A DNA stretch of 64,000 nt from Longispora albida DSM 44784. GTDB taxonomy: Bacteria; Actinomycetota; Actinomycetes; Mycobacteriales; Micromonosporaceae. Positions 49,711-57,702 of the stretch are shown one piece after another. Position 1 is the first letter of the stretch. Each line of letters starts with the position of its first letter. Under the pieces are notes generated by a model, which saw only the letters and a list, made by a program, of their open reading frames with translations, did not search any database and had not been told where the DNA came from. The stretch lies in NCBI RefSeq assembly GCF_000379825.1, contig NZ_KB903814.1, positions 124,001 through 188,000 on the forward strand, written 5' to 3'. The position numbers and the translations under genes were made by a program.

Positions 49711-51018
49711 TCAGGACCGCCCCGAGAGATCGACGCCCTGCTGGGCAAGCATGGCCCAGCCACGTTCCATCAGGTCCTGCTCCACAGAGATACGCCCCTC
49801 CGCGGCATGCGTCTCCAGCACCCTCAAGGTCGCGTAGAGGCGACGATCCGGCTTGGCCAGCAGCAACTCGGTGAGGTGATAGAGCTGATTGGTGTCCGCA
49901 GCAAGGCGTGCTGACTCCGGGAAAGCCTCTGCCAGCAGGCTCGCCAGCTCCTGCGGCCCGTTGTCGACCAGGTAGACGGTGAGCGGGTCGGCGTAGAGGA
50001 ACTGGATGGCCTCCTGCCAGTCGTCCGTCTTGCGCACGTCCGCGCAGCGGTTGGGATCGTTGCCCTCCAGGATCCGCACCTTGCCGTCGTCATCGATCAG
50101 ACAGGCCAGGCCGTCCAGGTGTTTGACCTGGGGTCCGTTGTACGTCCGGGCGGGCACCTGCTTGCCGACCTCGTTCACGAACCGCTTACCGAAGACGTCT
50201 GCCCTGGACTGGGTAGGCAGGCTGATCGGCAGGCGGGACAGCTTCCGCTGGTTCATCCGGCCGTCGACGATCAGGTTCTTGAAGTACACAAGGATCGTGC
50301 GGCCGTCGGGCAGGAGGATCTCCTGCTGGTAGTCACTCATCTCGGAAAGCGTCGCGCCGAGGGACTCCGCGAGCTTCACGATCGTGAGGTCGTCCTCCAG
50401 CAGTACCGACCGGATGTAGCAGCCGACGTCCCGCAGGTCGTCCTCGCCCAGCATCCGGATCACTCTGGCCGCCGGCTCCACCCCGATCCGCTGGGCGTGG
50501 AACCAGTCCAGGCTGATCCGGATGGTGAAGTTCGCCTGGGCCAGGCCGGCTGCGCGGGTCCGCCACGCGGTGACCAGTGCGCGTACCCGACGGCGCATCT
50601 CTTTCTCGTCCTCTGCGAAGTGCGCAGCGGTGATGAGCTCGATCTCCTCCAGGTTCGGGGAGTCGATCTCGTTGACGAACTGCTCGCAGAACTCCGGCTC
50701 GACCATCGGCTCGCCCCCGCCGGACAGCACGGCCTTCCACAGTCCCATGCCGTTCATCAGCCGCATGACCGGGGCGGGATCCCGGGCCACGCTGTACCGG
50801 GTTAGCCGGGTCAGCGACATCGGCGAGGCGTAGTTGCAGTGCCCGCAGCCGACCGGGCACTCAGAGGAGGGCCACACGTAACAGGTCGACGCGAAGGTCG
50901 GGCCATGCTCGGTGTAGCGCGGGAGAGCATCGATGATCTCTCCGCGAAATTCGTCGAGCGGTTGCAGGTCATCAGGCGTGCCTGAGTCTGACCCCTGCCT
51001 GAACAATGAAACTGGCAT
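49711..51018 (-). CDS. Radical SAM enzyme
   Basis: 435 residues. The [4Fe-4S]-binding CxxxCxxC is CPVGCGHC with Cys54, Cys58 and Cys61, followed by the GGGEPM SAM-binding motif near residue 100. The partial TIM barrel spans about 45-270; the C-terminal 160 residues have few Cys, so a typical SPASM domain with auxiliary clusters is not visible. It is the first gene of the nine-gene operon and diverges from the plus operon. Candidate for a C-C, C-S or epimerisation step on the peptide or carrier-bound intermediate. The start ATG at 51018 was chosen after GCGAGG. Confidence 0.9.
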   Translation of the reverse strand: MPVSLFRQGSDSGTPDDLQPLDEFRGEIIDALPRYTEHGPTFASTCYVWPSSECPVGCGHCNYASPMSLTRLTRYSVARDPAPVMRLMNGMGLWKAVLSGGGEPMVEPEFCEQFVNEIDSPNLEEIELITAAHFAEDEKEMRRRVRALVTAWRTRAAGLAQANFTIRISLDWFHAQRIGVEPAARVIRMLGEDDLRDVGCYIRSVLLEDDLTIVKLAESLGATLSEMSDYQQEILLPDGRTILVYFKNLIVDGRMNQRKLSRLPISLPTQSRADVFGKRFVNEVGKQVPARTYNGPQVKHLDGLACLIDDDGKVRILEGNDPNRCADVRKTDDWQEAIQFLYADPLTVYLVDNGPQELASLLAEAFPESARLAADTNQLYHLTELLLAKPDRRLYATLRVLETHAAEGRISVEQDLMERGWAMLAQQGVDLSGRS

Positions 51019-51496
51019 GAAACCGCACCTCGCCCCGTACGAATAGGTTTTCTCGATGCCAACAAGAATGGAATGAAGCCACACCAAATAGCGCCGTGAC
51101 CAAAAGTCAAAACGGCGTGAGAGTGAGGCGAAAGAAAGCAGGAACCGAGCCTTGCCTGACCCGGATCAGGGTGCGATCAGGTGACCCTCGGCAGGCTGCG
51201 GAGATCCCGCAGGGCTCCAGCACCGGAACTGTCTACACTCGCTGATGATCTTCACAGTATCCCCGTTTCACAGTGGTTTGCCGAGGTCAAAGCCTCGGAC
51301 GAGAGGGCCTCGCCCGCCAGCGGCAGGGTCCAGAGCCCGACATCACACACCATGTGCGCCCCGATGGTATGCACACCGATCCCTGAACGACAACCCGCTT
51401 CGTCCAAGATGGATCCGCCCCCCGGCTCCCCATAGGACCATCACCTCCATCGTCGTCTGCCATAACAGGAAGTTGGCACTCGTCGGGATTCAGGCA

Positions 51497-51525
51497 TTGA
51501 CAGCCATCCGGTCGTGCCGTTAGAT
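51497..51525 (+). promoter_or_regulatory. Sigma70-type promoter of the plus operon
   Basis: TTGACA (51497-51502), 17-bp spacer, TTAGAT (51520-51525). Transcription would begin near 51532, leaving a leader of about 245 nt before the ATG at 51777. Confidence 0.7.
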
Positions 51526-51589
51526 GGACGATCTATGCGGGGCAAGCATTCTGATGCCCTTGCACTGACGCATCCAACGGGGAGAGACA

Positions 51590-51676
51590 ATGCTGCGTCA
51601 CAATTTCTGTCGCGCCATGCCCAGATCCAGCCAGGTCAGTTTCGCGACCCAATCAAGGCCCGACGTTCGCCGCTGA
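51590..51676 (+). CDS. Possible 28-residue leader peptide
   Basis: MLRHNFCRAMPRSSQVSF begins this basic 28-residue frame, preceded by GGGGAGAG 5 nt before the ATG. It lies in the long leader of the plus operon. No family match is recognised, and the frame may be fortuitous. It could be a regulatory upstream peptide. Confidence 0.3.
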   Translation: MLRHNFCRAMPRSSQVSFATQSRPDVRR

Positions 51677-51776
51677 GACGCCGAGGACTATCGCTGCCCC
51701 CAGGGCGCGCCGCCAGTGCGGCCACCCTGCTCACAGCCATCCCCGAGCGCACCTGACGACCGAACGGAGCGGCACC

Positions 51777-52967
51777 ATGCCCGGACTGCAATCCACGACA
51801 TTGACCTCCACCTATGCGCATGTGCAGGCGCTCCTGCCTTCGATCGCGGAGAGGGCTGCGAAGACAGACCAGCTGGCCAGCTTTCCGGTAGCAACGCTCC
51901 AGGAGTTCAGGGCCAGTGGCCTCATGGGCCTCCTCGTCCCGCCTGAGTACGGCGGTCCGGGCGGCGACCTCGGCGATATGATCGCCATCGCTGGCATGCT
52001 CGCCGCGAACTGCGCGTCAACGGCGATGATCTGGGCCATGCACATCCAGCAGGTGGATTGCATCGTACGTTTCGGTTCGGCCAAGCTACGCGAGGAGCTG
52101 CTACCCCGCATCGCGGCGGGCGACGTCTACCTGGCGTCTGTCACGACCGAGCCTGGCAAGTCGGCTCATCTGCTCAGCGCCCAGGCTGCCATCACTGCGA
52201 ACACCGGCGACCTGCGTGTAGAGCGCGAGACCCCGATCCTGACCGGGGGCATGCATGCCGACGGGTTTCTGATCACTATGCGCGAATCACTAGACGCCGC
52301 CGATCATCGCGTCACACTCTGCTACGCCGACCGTGAGCAGCTGAGCCTGGAGCCTTTTGGCACATGGGACACCCTCGGCATGCGCGGCACGGACAGCGGT
52401 GGCATGAGGCTGTCTGGATCCGTTGCGCCCCACCAGGTGATCGGCGCGCCCGGCGAGTTCAAGACGATCGCGGTGGAATCCATGATCCCGGCCGGGCATC
52501 TCGCTTGGGCCGCAGTATGGCTCGGTTCGGCGCGCAGCGCGCTCTCCGGTGTCTTGACCATGCTGCGGGCCCGGGGGGCGGACCGCCCTTCGGACTTGGC
52601 GGCCGAGCGGATAGCGCGCGCCAGGATCGACATCGAGCTCGTCGCCTCATACCTGGGGTCGGTCAGGGACGAGGTGCTCGCCCACCGCCGGGCAGGCACG
52701 TCACTGGCCGGCACAGCTACTCAGATCCACCTCAACAACCTCAAGGTCATCGCGTCCGAGCTGACGTTCAGCGCGGCCGACAAGCTGGTCCAGATCGCGG
52801 GGCTGTTCGGAGGGTACAAGCGGAACTCCGGGCTTCCCCTGGAGAGGGTGTTCCGGGATCTGCGCTCCGCGAGCCTGAACTTCAGCAACGACCGCCTCCT
52901 GACGATGAACGGGACCCTGACACTGCTCGACCGGGATGTGACGCTCACGCCGGTCGACCTCATGTGA
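51777..52967 (+). CDS. Acyl-CoA-dehydrogenase-fold flavoenzyme
   Basis: 396 residues of the acyl-CoA dehydrogenase superfamily: helical N-domain (1-120, with LLVPPEYGGPGGDL), beta middle domain (SVTTEPGKSAH, TWDTLGMRGTDSG) and helical C-domain. The catalytic Glu of true dehydrogenases near residue 370 is not obvious, and a flavin reductase is encoded at the end of the same operon (56698). This combination fits group D two-component monooxygenases as well as a dehydrogenase acting on carrier-bound acyl groups. First gene of the plus operon, followed 70 bp later by the carrier protein. Confidence 0.88.
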   Translation: MPGLQSTTLTSTYAHVQALLPSIAERAAKTDQLASFPVATLQEFRASGLMGLLVPPEYGGPGGDLGDMIAIAGMLAANCASTAMIWAMHIQQVDCIVRFGSAKLREELLPRIAAGDVYLASVTTEPGKSAHLLSAQAAITANTGDLRVERETPILTGGMHADGFLITMRESLDAADHRVTLCYADREQLSLEPFGTWDTLGMRGTDSGGMRLSGSVAPHQVIGAPGEFKTIAVESMIPAGHLAWAAVWLGSARSALSGVLTMLRARGADRPSDLAAERIARARIDIELVASYLGSVRDEVLAHRRAGTSLAGTATQIHLNNLKVIASELTFSAADKLVQIAGLFGGYKRNSGLPLERVFRDLRSASLNFSNDRLLTMNGTLTLLDRDVTLTPVDLM

Positions 52968-53037
52968 TTCCCCAGCACCGTCAGTCAGCCATCACCGTAC
53001 GACACGCCGGCCTGCCCGGTGGGATGAGAGGGAACCG

Positions 53038-53295
53038 GTGCCCGCACTGCAATCGTCGGCCGAATTCAACGAGATCCTCGAGCGCAATCTCCCGCTCAGC
53101 GAGGGCCCGATCGAGTCCACCGCGTCCCTCGTGGACCTGGGCCTCGACTCCCTCGGCACGGTAAGCCTGGTGATGGAGCTGGAGGAAGGACTGGGGATCG
53201 CGTTCCCCGACCAGCTACTCACCGCGGAAACCTTCGCCTCCGCTGAGGCTCTGTGGACGGTTGTCGAGAAGCTCGTGGCGGAGTGCTCCGGATGA
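53038..53295 (+). CDS. Discrete acyl/peptidyl carrier protein
   Basis: 85 residues; DLGLDSLG with phosphopantetheine Ser38, acidic helix II (VMELEEGLGIAFPDQLL). GTG start after GAGAGGGA. It overlaps the condensation gene by 4 bp (ATGA). It is the only carrier protein in this cluster and is thus the likely partner for the adenylation enzyme at 40681 and substrate platform for the dehydrogenase, condensation and KAS-like proteins. Confidence 0.92.
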   Translation: MPALQSSAEFNEILERNLPLSEGPIESTASLVDLGLDSLGTVSLVMELEEGLGIAFPDQLLTAETFASAEALWTVVEKLVAECSG

Positions 53296-54611
53296 CCGGG
53301 TCCTGGGTACCGATGACCTATGGCCAGCTCTCCCTCCTGCGATCCGAGCAGACCCTCCGCCCAGAGGCACGAGGGATGGTGCAGATACTCCACCTCTGGC
53401 AGTTACCGAGCACGACGATCGATCATGTCAACCTGGCCCTGACCACTCTCGCCCGGCGCCACGAGGCTCTGCGCACCATCTTTGACCTGGACAACGCCCT
53501 TCCGCAGCAGCTCGTGAGGGAATCGGAACCCGTGCGAGCAGGGATCATCGAAACGAATGCGCGCTCGTGGCCAGAAGCCACTGAAGCCGCCCGCCACCTT
53601 GCGGCCGAGCCTTTCGATCTCCAGTCTCACCCAGGCTGGTCATGTGCTGTGCTGCGAGACCAGTCCGGCAGCCTCAACTACCTGGCGGTCGCCCTGCATC
53701 ACATGGTGGCCGATCAGTGGTCCCAGGAGTTACTCAAGGAACAGTTCCTCGAGCTGCTGACTTCAGGACCGCCCGAGGCAGCCCCTGACACACTCCAGCC
53801 CCGGGAACTCGCACTCCTCCAGCGTTCCAGCGCCTGGCACGGGCGCCGGTCCGGTGCTGTCACCTACTGGGAACAGGTGATGGACACCTTGCCGCCCCCA
53901 GAAGGTCCTACGCGGCCAGCCCTCGGTGTGGTCGCGGATCGCATTTCGGCCACCCTGAGCTATCCGGAGCTGAGGGCGAACATCAACGAAGTCGCACGGC
54001 TGACCGCTAGCAGCCCGCAGAGTGTCGTCGTTGCGCTCCTCCTGGTTGTCATGAGCCGCGTCCCCATCCCGCAGTCCGAGCCGCTGATGCTGATGACAGC
54101 CAATCGCTTCGACAAACGCTGGCGCGGGATCGTCACGACGATGAACCAGGTCGTCCCGATGCCGAGGTTCGACCATCCGGCGGATGAGACCTTCTCCGGA
54201 TATGTCCAGCGTGTTCACTGGGCTGGGCAAAGAGCACTACGACACGGCAGCTACGACGTGGACGCCATCGCGGATCTGACCCGAAAGCGCCGGGGGCACG
54301 AATTCGCGTCCAGCAACATCATCAACTACGTCGCTCCCGATGCGGATACCGAGTTCCGCCCAGGAGCCACGTCGCCCATCGTGCCAGAGGACGTCGGGGT
54401 CCAGCCTGCCGCCTGGCAGGTAGGGCTCACGATGGACGTCCGGGTACACGGTCGCAACCAGCTGGCGATCGACTTCCGGGTGATGACCGACCACATTGGC
54501 CCCGCATCGCTGCGAGCGATCGTGGCCTGGCTCGATCGGCAACTGCACACCCTCGCGGACAGCGGTGCCGAACGCCCCATGAGCAGCCTCCTTGAGGAGG
54601 CGAACTGGTAG
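53292..54611 (+). CDS. Stand-alone condensation-domain protein
   Basis: 439 residues of the NRPS condensation (CoA-dependent acyltransferase) fold. The catalytic motif is HHMVAD (His136, His137, Asp141); RHEALRTIF near residue 57 is motif C2 and NRFDKRW / MNQVVPM are later core positions. It stands alone without adenylation or carrier domains, so it should join a carrier-bound acyl or aminoacyl group to a second, possibly free, amine or alcohol. Follows the carrier gene directly; 94 bp before the micropeptide gene. Confidence 0.88.
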   Translation: MTGSWVPMTYGQLSLLRSEQTLRPEARGMVQILHLWQLPSTTIDHVNLALTTLARRHEALRTIFDLDNALPQQLVRESEPVRAGIIETNARSWPEATEAARHLAAEPFDLQSHPGWSCAVLRDQSGSLNYLAVALHHMVADQWSQELLKEQFLELLTSGPPEAAPDTLQPRELALLQRSSAWHGRRSGAVTYWEQVMDTLPPPEGPTRPALGVVADRISATLSYPELRANINEVARLTASSPQSVVVALLLVVMSRVPIPQSEPLMLMTANRFDKRWRGIVTTMNQVVPMPRFDHPADETFSGYVQRVHWAGQRALRHGSYDVDAIADLTRKRRGHEFASSNIINYVAPDADTEFRPGATSPIVPEDVGVQPAAWQVGLTMDVRVHGRNQLAIDFRVMTDHIGPASLRAIVAWLDRQLHTLADSGAERPMSSLLEEANW

Positions 54612-54689
54612 GCCAGCGGCGAGGCGCACCATTCTGCCGCCGTCCTGCCCCGTAGCAGCACTCAGAGCCGAGTGCCTGGCGACACGACG

Positions 54690-54700
54690 AAAGGAGGTGA
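54690..54700 (+). promoter_or_regulatory. Near-perfect Shine-Dalgarno
   Basis: AAAGGAGGTGA matches ten consecutive bases of the full anti-Shine-Dalgarno complement, with 8 nt between GGAGG and the ATG at 54706. It is the strongest ribosome site seen in the window and supports translation of the tiny gene behind it. Confidence 0.85.
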
Positions 54701-54705
54701 CCACC

Positions 54706-54759
54706 ATGTCGGTTTGCCCGCGTAAGAGCGTCTGCCCGCGTAAGAGCGTCTGCCCGTAG
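54706..54759 (+). CDS. 17-residue repetitive Cys/Pro peptide (precursor or leader peptide)
   Basis: Encodes MSVCPRKSVCPRKSVCP, then TAG. After Met the sequence is two SVCPRK units and a final SVCP; at DNA level an 18-bp unit is almost perfectly repeated. Each unit has one Cys-Pro and a dibasic Arg-Lys. It lies between the condensation and KAS III-like genes of the plus operon behind an optimal ribosome site. Two readings fit: a minimal precursor peptide modified by the radical SAM, kinase, nucleotidyltransferase and oxygenase enzymes, with Arg-Lys as processing sites; or a leader peptide whose three Cys codons sense cysteine supply together with the hairpin at 54779-54810. No homologue is known to me. 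Confidence 0.7.
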   Translation: MSVCPRKSVCPRKSVCP

Positions 54760-54778
54760 TTCCACCGGCAGGCATGAC

Positions 54779-54810
54779 GTGTGACGCGGGGGCTTGCCCC
54801 CGCGTCACAC
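54779..54810 (+). terminator. Strong hairpin after the micropeptide (attenuator or terminator)
   Basis: A 15-bp perfect stem, GTGTGACGCGGGGGC (54779-54793) with GCCCCCGCGTCACAC (54796-54810), and only TT as loop (a slightly larger loop forms in RNA). It begins 19 nt after the micropeptide stop and ends 33 nt before the KAS III-like start. No T tract. It may end some transcripts, stabilise the upstream mRNA, or act as an attenuator. Confidence 0.75.
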
Positions 54811-54843
54811 CCCAGGATCCTCAGCTGCGACAAGGTGATCGAT

Positions 54844-55791
54844 ATGGACCTCATCGAAACGGCCAGTTCAGAGGTGTTCCTGTCCTCGATCTGCTACCAG
54901 CTAGGACACAAGACGGCGATTGCCGATGCCGGCGACGCGTCCGTCCAGGAGCAGCGGGAGGTACTGGTCGCCCAGGGCTTGGCGTACTGCCGGGTGACCC
55001 GCTCGTCCGCGATTGAACTGGGCGCGGCCAGCGCACGCAAGACCATGTCCGGACTCGGGGACAAAACTGTCGACGCTGTTGTGTACTGCACCGACACCGC
55101 CCCCGACAAATCCGTGACAGCGGACGCCTGGGATCTGCTGCTGGCGCTGGACCTGCCCACCACTCCGGTGACGGTCGTAGGAGGTTCGGGCTGCGGCAAC
55201 CTAGGGCCAGGACTTCGCCTGGCACGTTCGCTGCTGTCGGAAGGCGAGGCGGAGACGGTTCTGCTGGTCACCGCGGACAGGGTCAAGGCGGGAACACGTT
55301 ACCTCGGCAACGGCCAGACCGTGCTGAGCGATGGAGCCGCGAGCTGCCTGGTCAGCTCCTGGAAGCCTGCGTCCGGCTTCCATCTCCTGGGGCTGGCGTC
55401 GAGCTCCAGGCTGGACATCGGCACAGCGAAGTTGCGGCCGATACTCGTGGCGAAGTCGACTGCGGAGGCGGTCAGAAGTGCCATCGAGCGATCGATCCGG
55501 CCGATGTCGCTGTCGCGCGACGATTTCCAGCACCTGCTTCCCGGCTACTACGGCCGCTCGCCTCAAGCATTTCTCGCGATGTCCGCCGGGTTCCCCCTCG
55601 ACAAGATCTACTGCCCGATGCTGCCTGACGTGGGCCACTGCTTCTCCGCCGACGTACTGCTCAGCCTGGCATCGCTGACCGAAGCCGGTGGTCTCAGGAG
55701 CGGCGACCTCCTGATGCTGCTCGCCATAAGCCCGCGGTCGTGGTCCGTCGCCCCGGTCAGTTACGTGAAGCTCGAGGAAGAACCGCGATGA
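54844..55791 (+). CDS. KAS III-like (FabH-fold) condensing enzyme or acyltransferase
   Basis: 315 residues of the thiolase-fold KAS III family. The nucleophile is Cys117 in VGGSGCGNLGPGL; FLSSICYQLG and VVYCTDTAPDK match early core strands. The usual HQAN and GNTS/A motifs that carry the catalytic His and Asn are replaced by LLPGYYGRSPQAF and VGHCFSADV, so decarboxylating condensation is doubtful and acyl transfer (as in ChlB6/CerJ-type relatives) is possible. ATG follows AAGGTGA. It overlaps the oxygenase gene by 4 bp. Confidence 0.82.
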   Translation: MDLIETASSEVFLSSICYQLGHKTAIADAGDASVQEQREVLVAQGLAYCRVTRSSAIELGAASARKTMSGLGDKTVDAVVYCTDTAPDKSVTADAWDLLLALDLPTTPVTVVGGSGCGNLGPGLRLARSLLSEGEAETVLLVTADRVKAGTRYLGNGQTVLSDGAASCLVSSWKPASGFHLLGLASSSRLDIGTAKLRPILVAKSTAEAVRSAIERSIRPMSLSRDDFQHLLPGYYGRSPQAFLAMSAGFPLDKIYCPMLPDVGHCFSADVLLSLASLTEAGGLRSGDLLMLLAISPRSWSVAPVSYVKLEEEPR

Positions 55792-56696
55792 AAGCAGAAC
55801 GAGTCAGCCGGATAGCGACAACGGAGTTCGTCACCCGGTACCTAGAGGCCGGCCGTCCAGTCATTGTCACCGACGCGATGGAAGACTGGCCGGCGTTCGG
55901 CCAATGGACCCCGGACTATTTCGCGCGGGAGTACGGAGACTGGAAGGTGCCTGTGTACGGGCATTACTTCGACCTCCTCAAGCTCATGAAGCTGGGCGAC
56001 TACATCCGCACCTATATGGGCTCCGAACCACCGCCGGACATTCGCTACGTGCGCTGGTTCACCCTGCACCAACCGGTCCCGAACGCGGAGAGGTTCCCGT
56101 GGGCGGACGAGGTGTTCAAGCTGCTGCAACCCCAGTGGAGTCATCCGTACTTCCTGCCAACGGATTCCTACCTCTTCCCCTTCTGCCCACCGGGCAGGAC
56201 GCTCGACGTTCCGAGCGAGACCACAGTGCCGTCCAAGGCACTCTATCTGTCATGCAAGGGCGCAACGACCAACCTGCACCTCGACTACTGGGGGGCGGAC
56301 GCTGTCCTCTGCCAGCTGCACGGCCAGAAGCAACTCGTCCTCTACTCGCCGGACCAGACGCCGCTGCTGATGGATCCTGCCACCGACGCCGTGCGAGGAG
56401 CGAGCGGCGGCCGCCGCGTCGTGGACATCAGGAATCCCGATCGAGCCGCGTTCCCTGACTTCGACAAGGCTCAGCCTACGGTGCTGGACGTCCTGAATCC
56501 CGGAGAGATCGCATACATTCCCGCCGGCTGGCTGCACCACGTGGACACCCTCTCCGACAGCATCACCCTGACATGGAACTTCGTCCATCTGGCCAGCTGG
56601 AGGAACTGGTTCAGGTTCCTGACGAACGAGCCGCCAGCCAGCGAGCTGGCCGACATCGGCCATATCCTCCTGGACGATCCCAGGCGGCTCCACTGA
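55788..56696 (+). CDS. JmjC/cupin_8-type Fe(II)/2-oxoglutarate oxygenase
   Basis: 302 residues, FIH/JmjC-like. Metal ligands His164 and Asp166 are in TTNLHLDYWG, the distal His is 250 or 251 in PAGWLHHVDTL; the C-terminal Trp-rich stretch completes the jelly roll. The N-terminal GRPVIVTDAMEDWPAF is characteristic of the cupin_8 group. These enzymes commonly hydroxylate amino-acid side chains, free or in peptides. Coupled to the KAS-like gene by ATGA. Confidence 0.9.
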   Translation: MKAERVSRIATTEFVTRYLEAGRPVIVTDAMEDWPAFGQWTPDYFAREYGDWKVPVYGHYFDLLKLMKLGDYIRTYMGSEPPPDIRYVRWFTLHQPVPNAERFPWADEVFKLLQPQWSHPYFLPTDSYLFPFCPPGRTLDVPSETTVPSKALYLSCKGATTNLHLDYWGADAVLCQLHGQKQLVLYSPDQTPLLMDPATDAVRGASGGRRVVDIRNPDRAAFPDFDKAQPTVLDVLNPGEIAYIPAGWLHHVDTLSDSITLTWNFVHLASWRNWFRFLTNEPPASELADIGHILLDDPRRLH

Positions 56697-56697
56697 C

Positions 56698-57210
56698 ATG
56701 GCAGGCGCACATGACGCTGACCAGGTAACGCTCAGCTCCTTCACCGAGGCGATGAGCCGATTCGTCACTGGGCTGGCAGTCGTGACCGCACGGCAGCCCA
56801 GCGGGCAGCCGTGCGGACTGCTCGTCTCATCGCTCAGTTCCTACAGCGTGAGTCCGCCATCGGTCCTGTTCTCGATTGGCGACCAGCGCGCCTCCTACGA
56901 CACATTCGTGCAGTGCACGAGGTTTGCGGTACACCTTCTCGGCGCCGAACACGAGGCGATCGCCCGCACGTTCGCGGATCCACACACTGACCGGTTCACC
57001 GATCTGGCCTGGCGCTGGGAAGGCGGCTTGCCCCGGCTAGCCGCTCCGCCGGTGTTTTTCGCCTGCGCCAGGGCGGGTACTTTTCCGCACGGTGACCATG
57101 CCGTGGTCATCGGAGAGATCCTCCGGATGAGTGCTCACGCAGGCGATCCCCTGGTCTACTACCGGCGCCAGTTCGACTGGCGGCTCGCCCGGGCCCACGT
57201 GCAGATCTGA
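56698..57210 (+). CDS. Flavin reductase domain protein
   Basis: 170 residues of the HpaC/ActVB-type flavin:NAD(P)H reductase family. FVTGLAVVTARQPSGQPCGLLVSSLSS is the FMN-binding entry (landmarks FVTGLAVVT and LLVSSLSS), and SPPSVLFSIGDQRAS and GDHAVVIGEIL are family marks. ATG one base after the previous stop. Last gene of the plus operon; it likely provides reduced flavin to the acyl-CoA-dehydrogenase-fold enzyme at its start, forming a two-component monooxygenase. Confidence 0.92.
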   Translation: MAGAHDADQVTLSSFTEAMSRFVTGLAVVTARQPSGQPCGLLVSSLSSYSVSPPSVLFSIGDQRASYDTFVQCTRFAVHLLGAEHEAIARTFADPHTDRFTDLAWRWEGGLPRLAAPPVFFACARAGTFPHGDHAVVIGEILRMSAHAGDPLVYYRRQFDWRLARAHVQI

Positions 57211-57239
57211 GCATGCCCCTGGGCAGTTACCCGGTGCCC

Positions 57240-57641
57240 TCAGGCGGTCAGCAGGCCGATGCCGAGGGCCAGTACTCCGGCTGCCAGGCTCAGTGCGCCC
57301 AGCCAGACCAGGATGATGAGCTTGCCAGCCGTGGTGACTTCCCTGCCCATCGAGGAGGCGAAGAACCCGGCCGGCATCAGGATCGCCGCTACCGGCACGC
57401 CGAGCCTCGCGATCCATTCCACCGCGCCGGACAGGCCCGCCTGGTCGGCGTAGAGCTGGCAGATCAGGCCGAGGGAGACGAGCACTCCGGCGTGGGCGTG
57501 CCCGGCCCTGGCGAAGTTCTTCTGGAACTCGGTCATCCGTTCCAGGCCCCGGGCGACCCTGGTCAGGTAGAAGCCGCCGAACTCGATGGTGACGATGGAG
57601 ATGAGCATGATCCCGGCGAGGATCCGGGTAGCGTCGGTCAT
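57240..57641 (-). CDS. Small four-helix membrane protein
   Basis: 133 residues with about four hydrophobic helices (ILAGIMLISIVTIEFGG, HAGVLVSLGLICQLY, VPVAAILMPAGFF, LIILVWLGALSLAAGVLAL). A conserved-looking RAGHAHAGVL may bind a cofactor or metal. ATG at 57641 preferred over a start 13 codons upstream. No named family is certain. It converges with the flavin reductase gene, 29 bp apart, and marks the end of the cluster. Confidence 0.75.
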   Translation of the reverse strand: MTDATRILAGIMLISIVTIEFGGFYLTRVARGLERMTEFQKNFARAGHAHAGVLVSLGLICQLYADQAGLSGAVEWIARLGVPVAAILMPAGFFASSMGREVTTAGKLIILVWLGALSLAAGVLALGIGLLTA

Positions 57642-57702
57642 TTCATGATCATAAGCAGGGAACACCAGCTCACGGTCCACATTGGCCGATCTGTGTTCGC
57701 TG

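Larger units (their letters stand above)
51019..51776. other. Divergent control region of the cluster
   Basis: 758 bp between the two cluster operons. It holds a sigma70-type promoter at 51497-51525 for the plus operon. On the minus strand TATTCG (51040-51045) and TTGACT (51105-51110) are weak promoter parts for the radical SAM operon. A 28-codon frame lies at 51590-51676. The segment 51180-51490 shows no gene that I can support. Confidence 0.5.

Noticed and set aside
54612-54705. Extension of the condensation protein through the micropeptide
   Set aside because: The condensation frame stops at 54611 and the micropeptide has its own ribosome site.
54706-54759. Reading the 18-bp repeat as a non-coding tandem repeat only
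   Set aside because: Start, stop, frame-preserving unit length and an optimal ribosome site together favour translation, although it is not proven.
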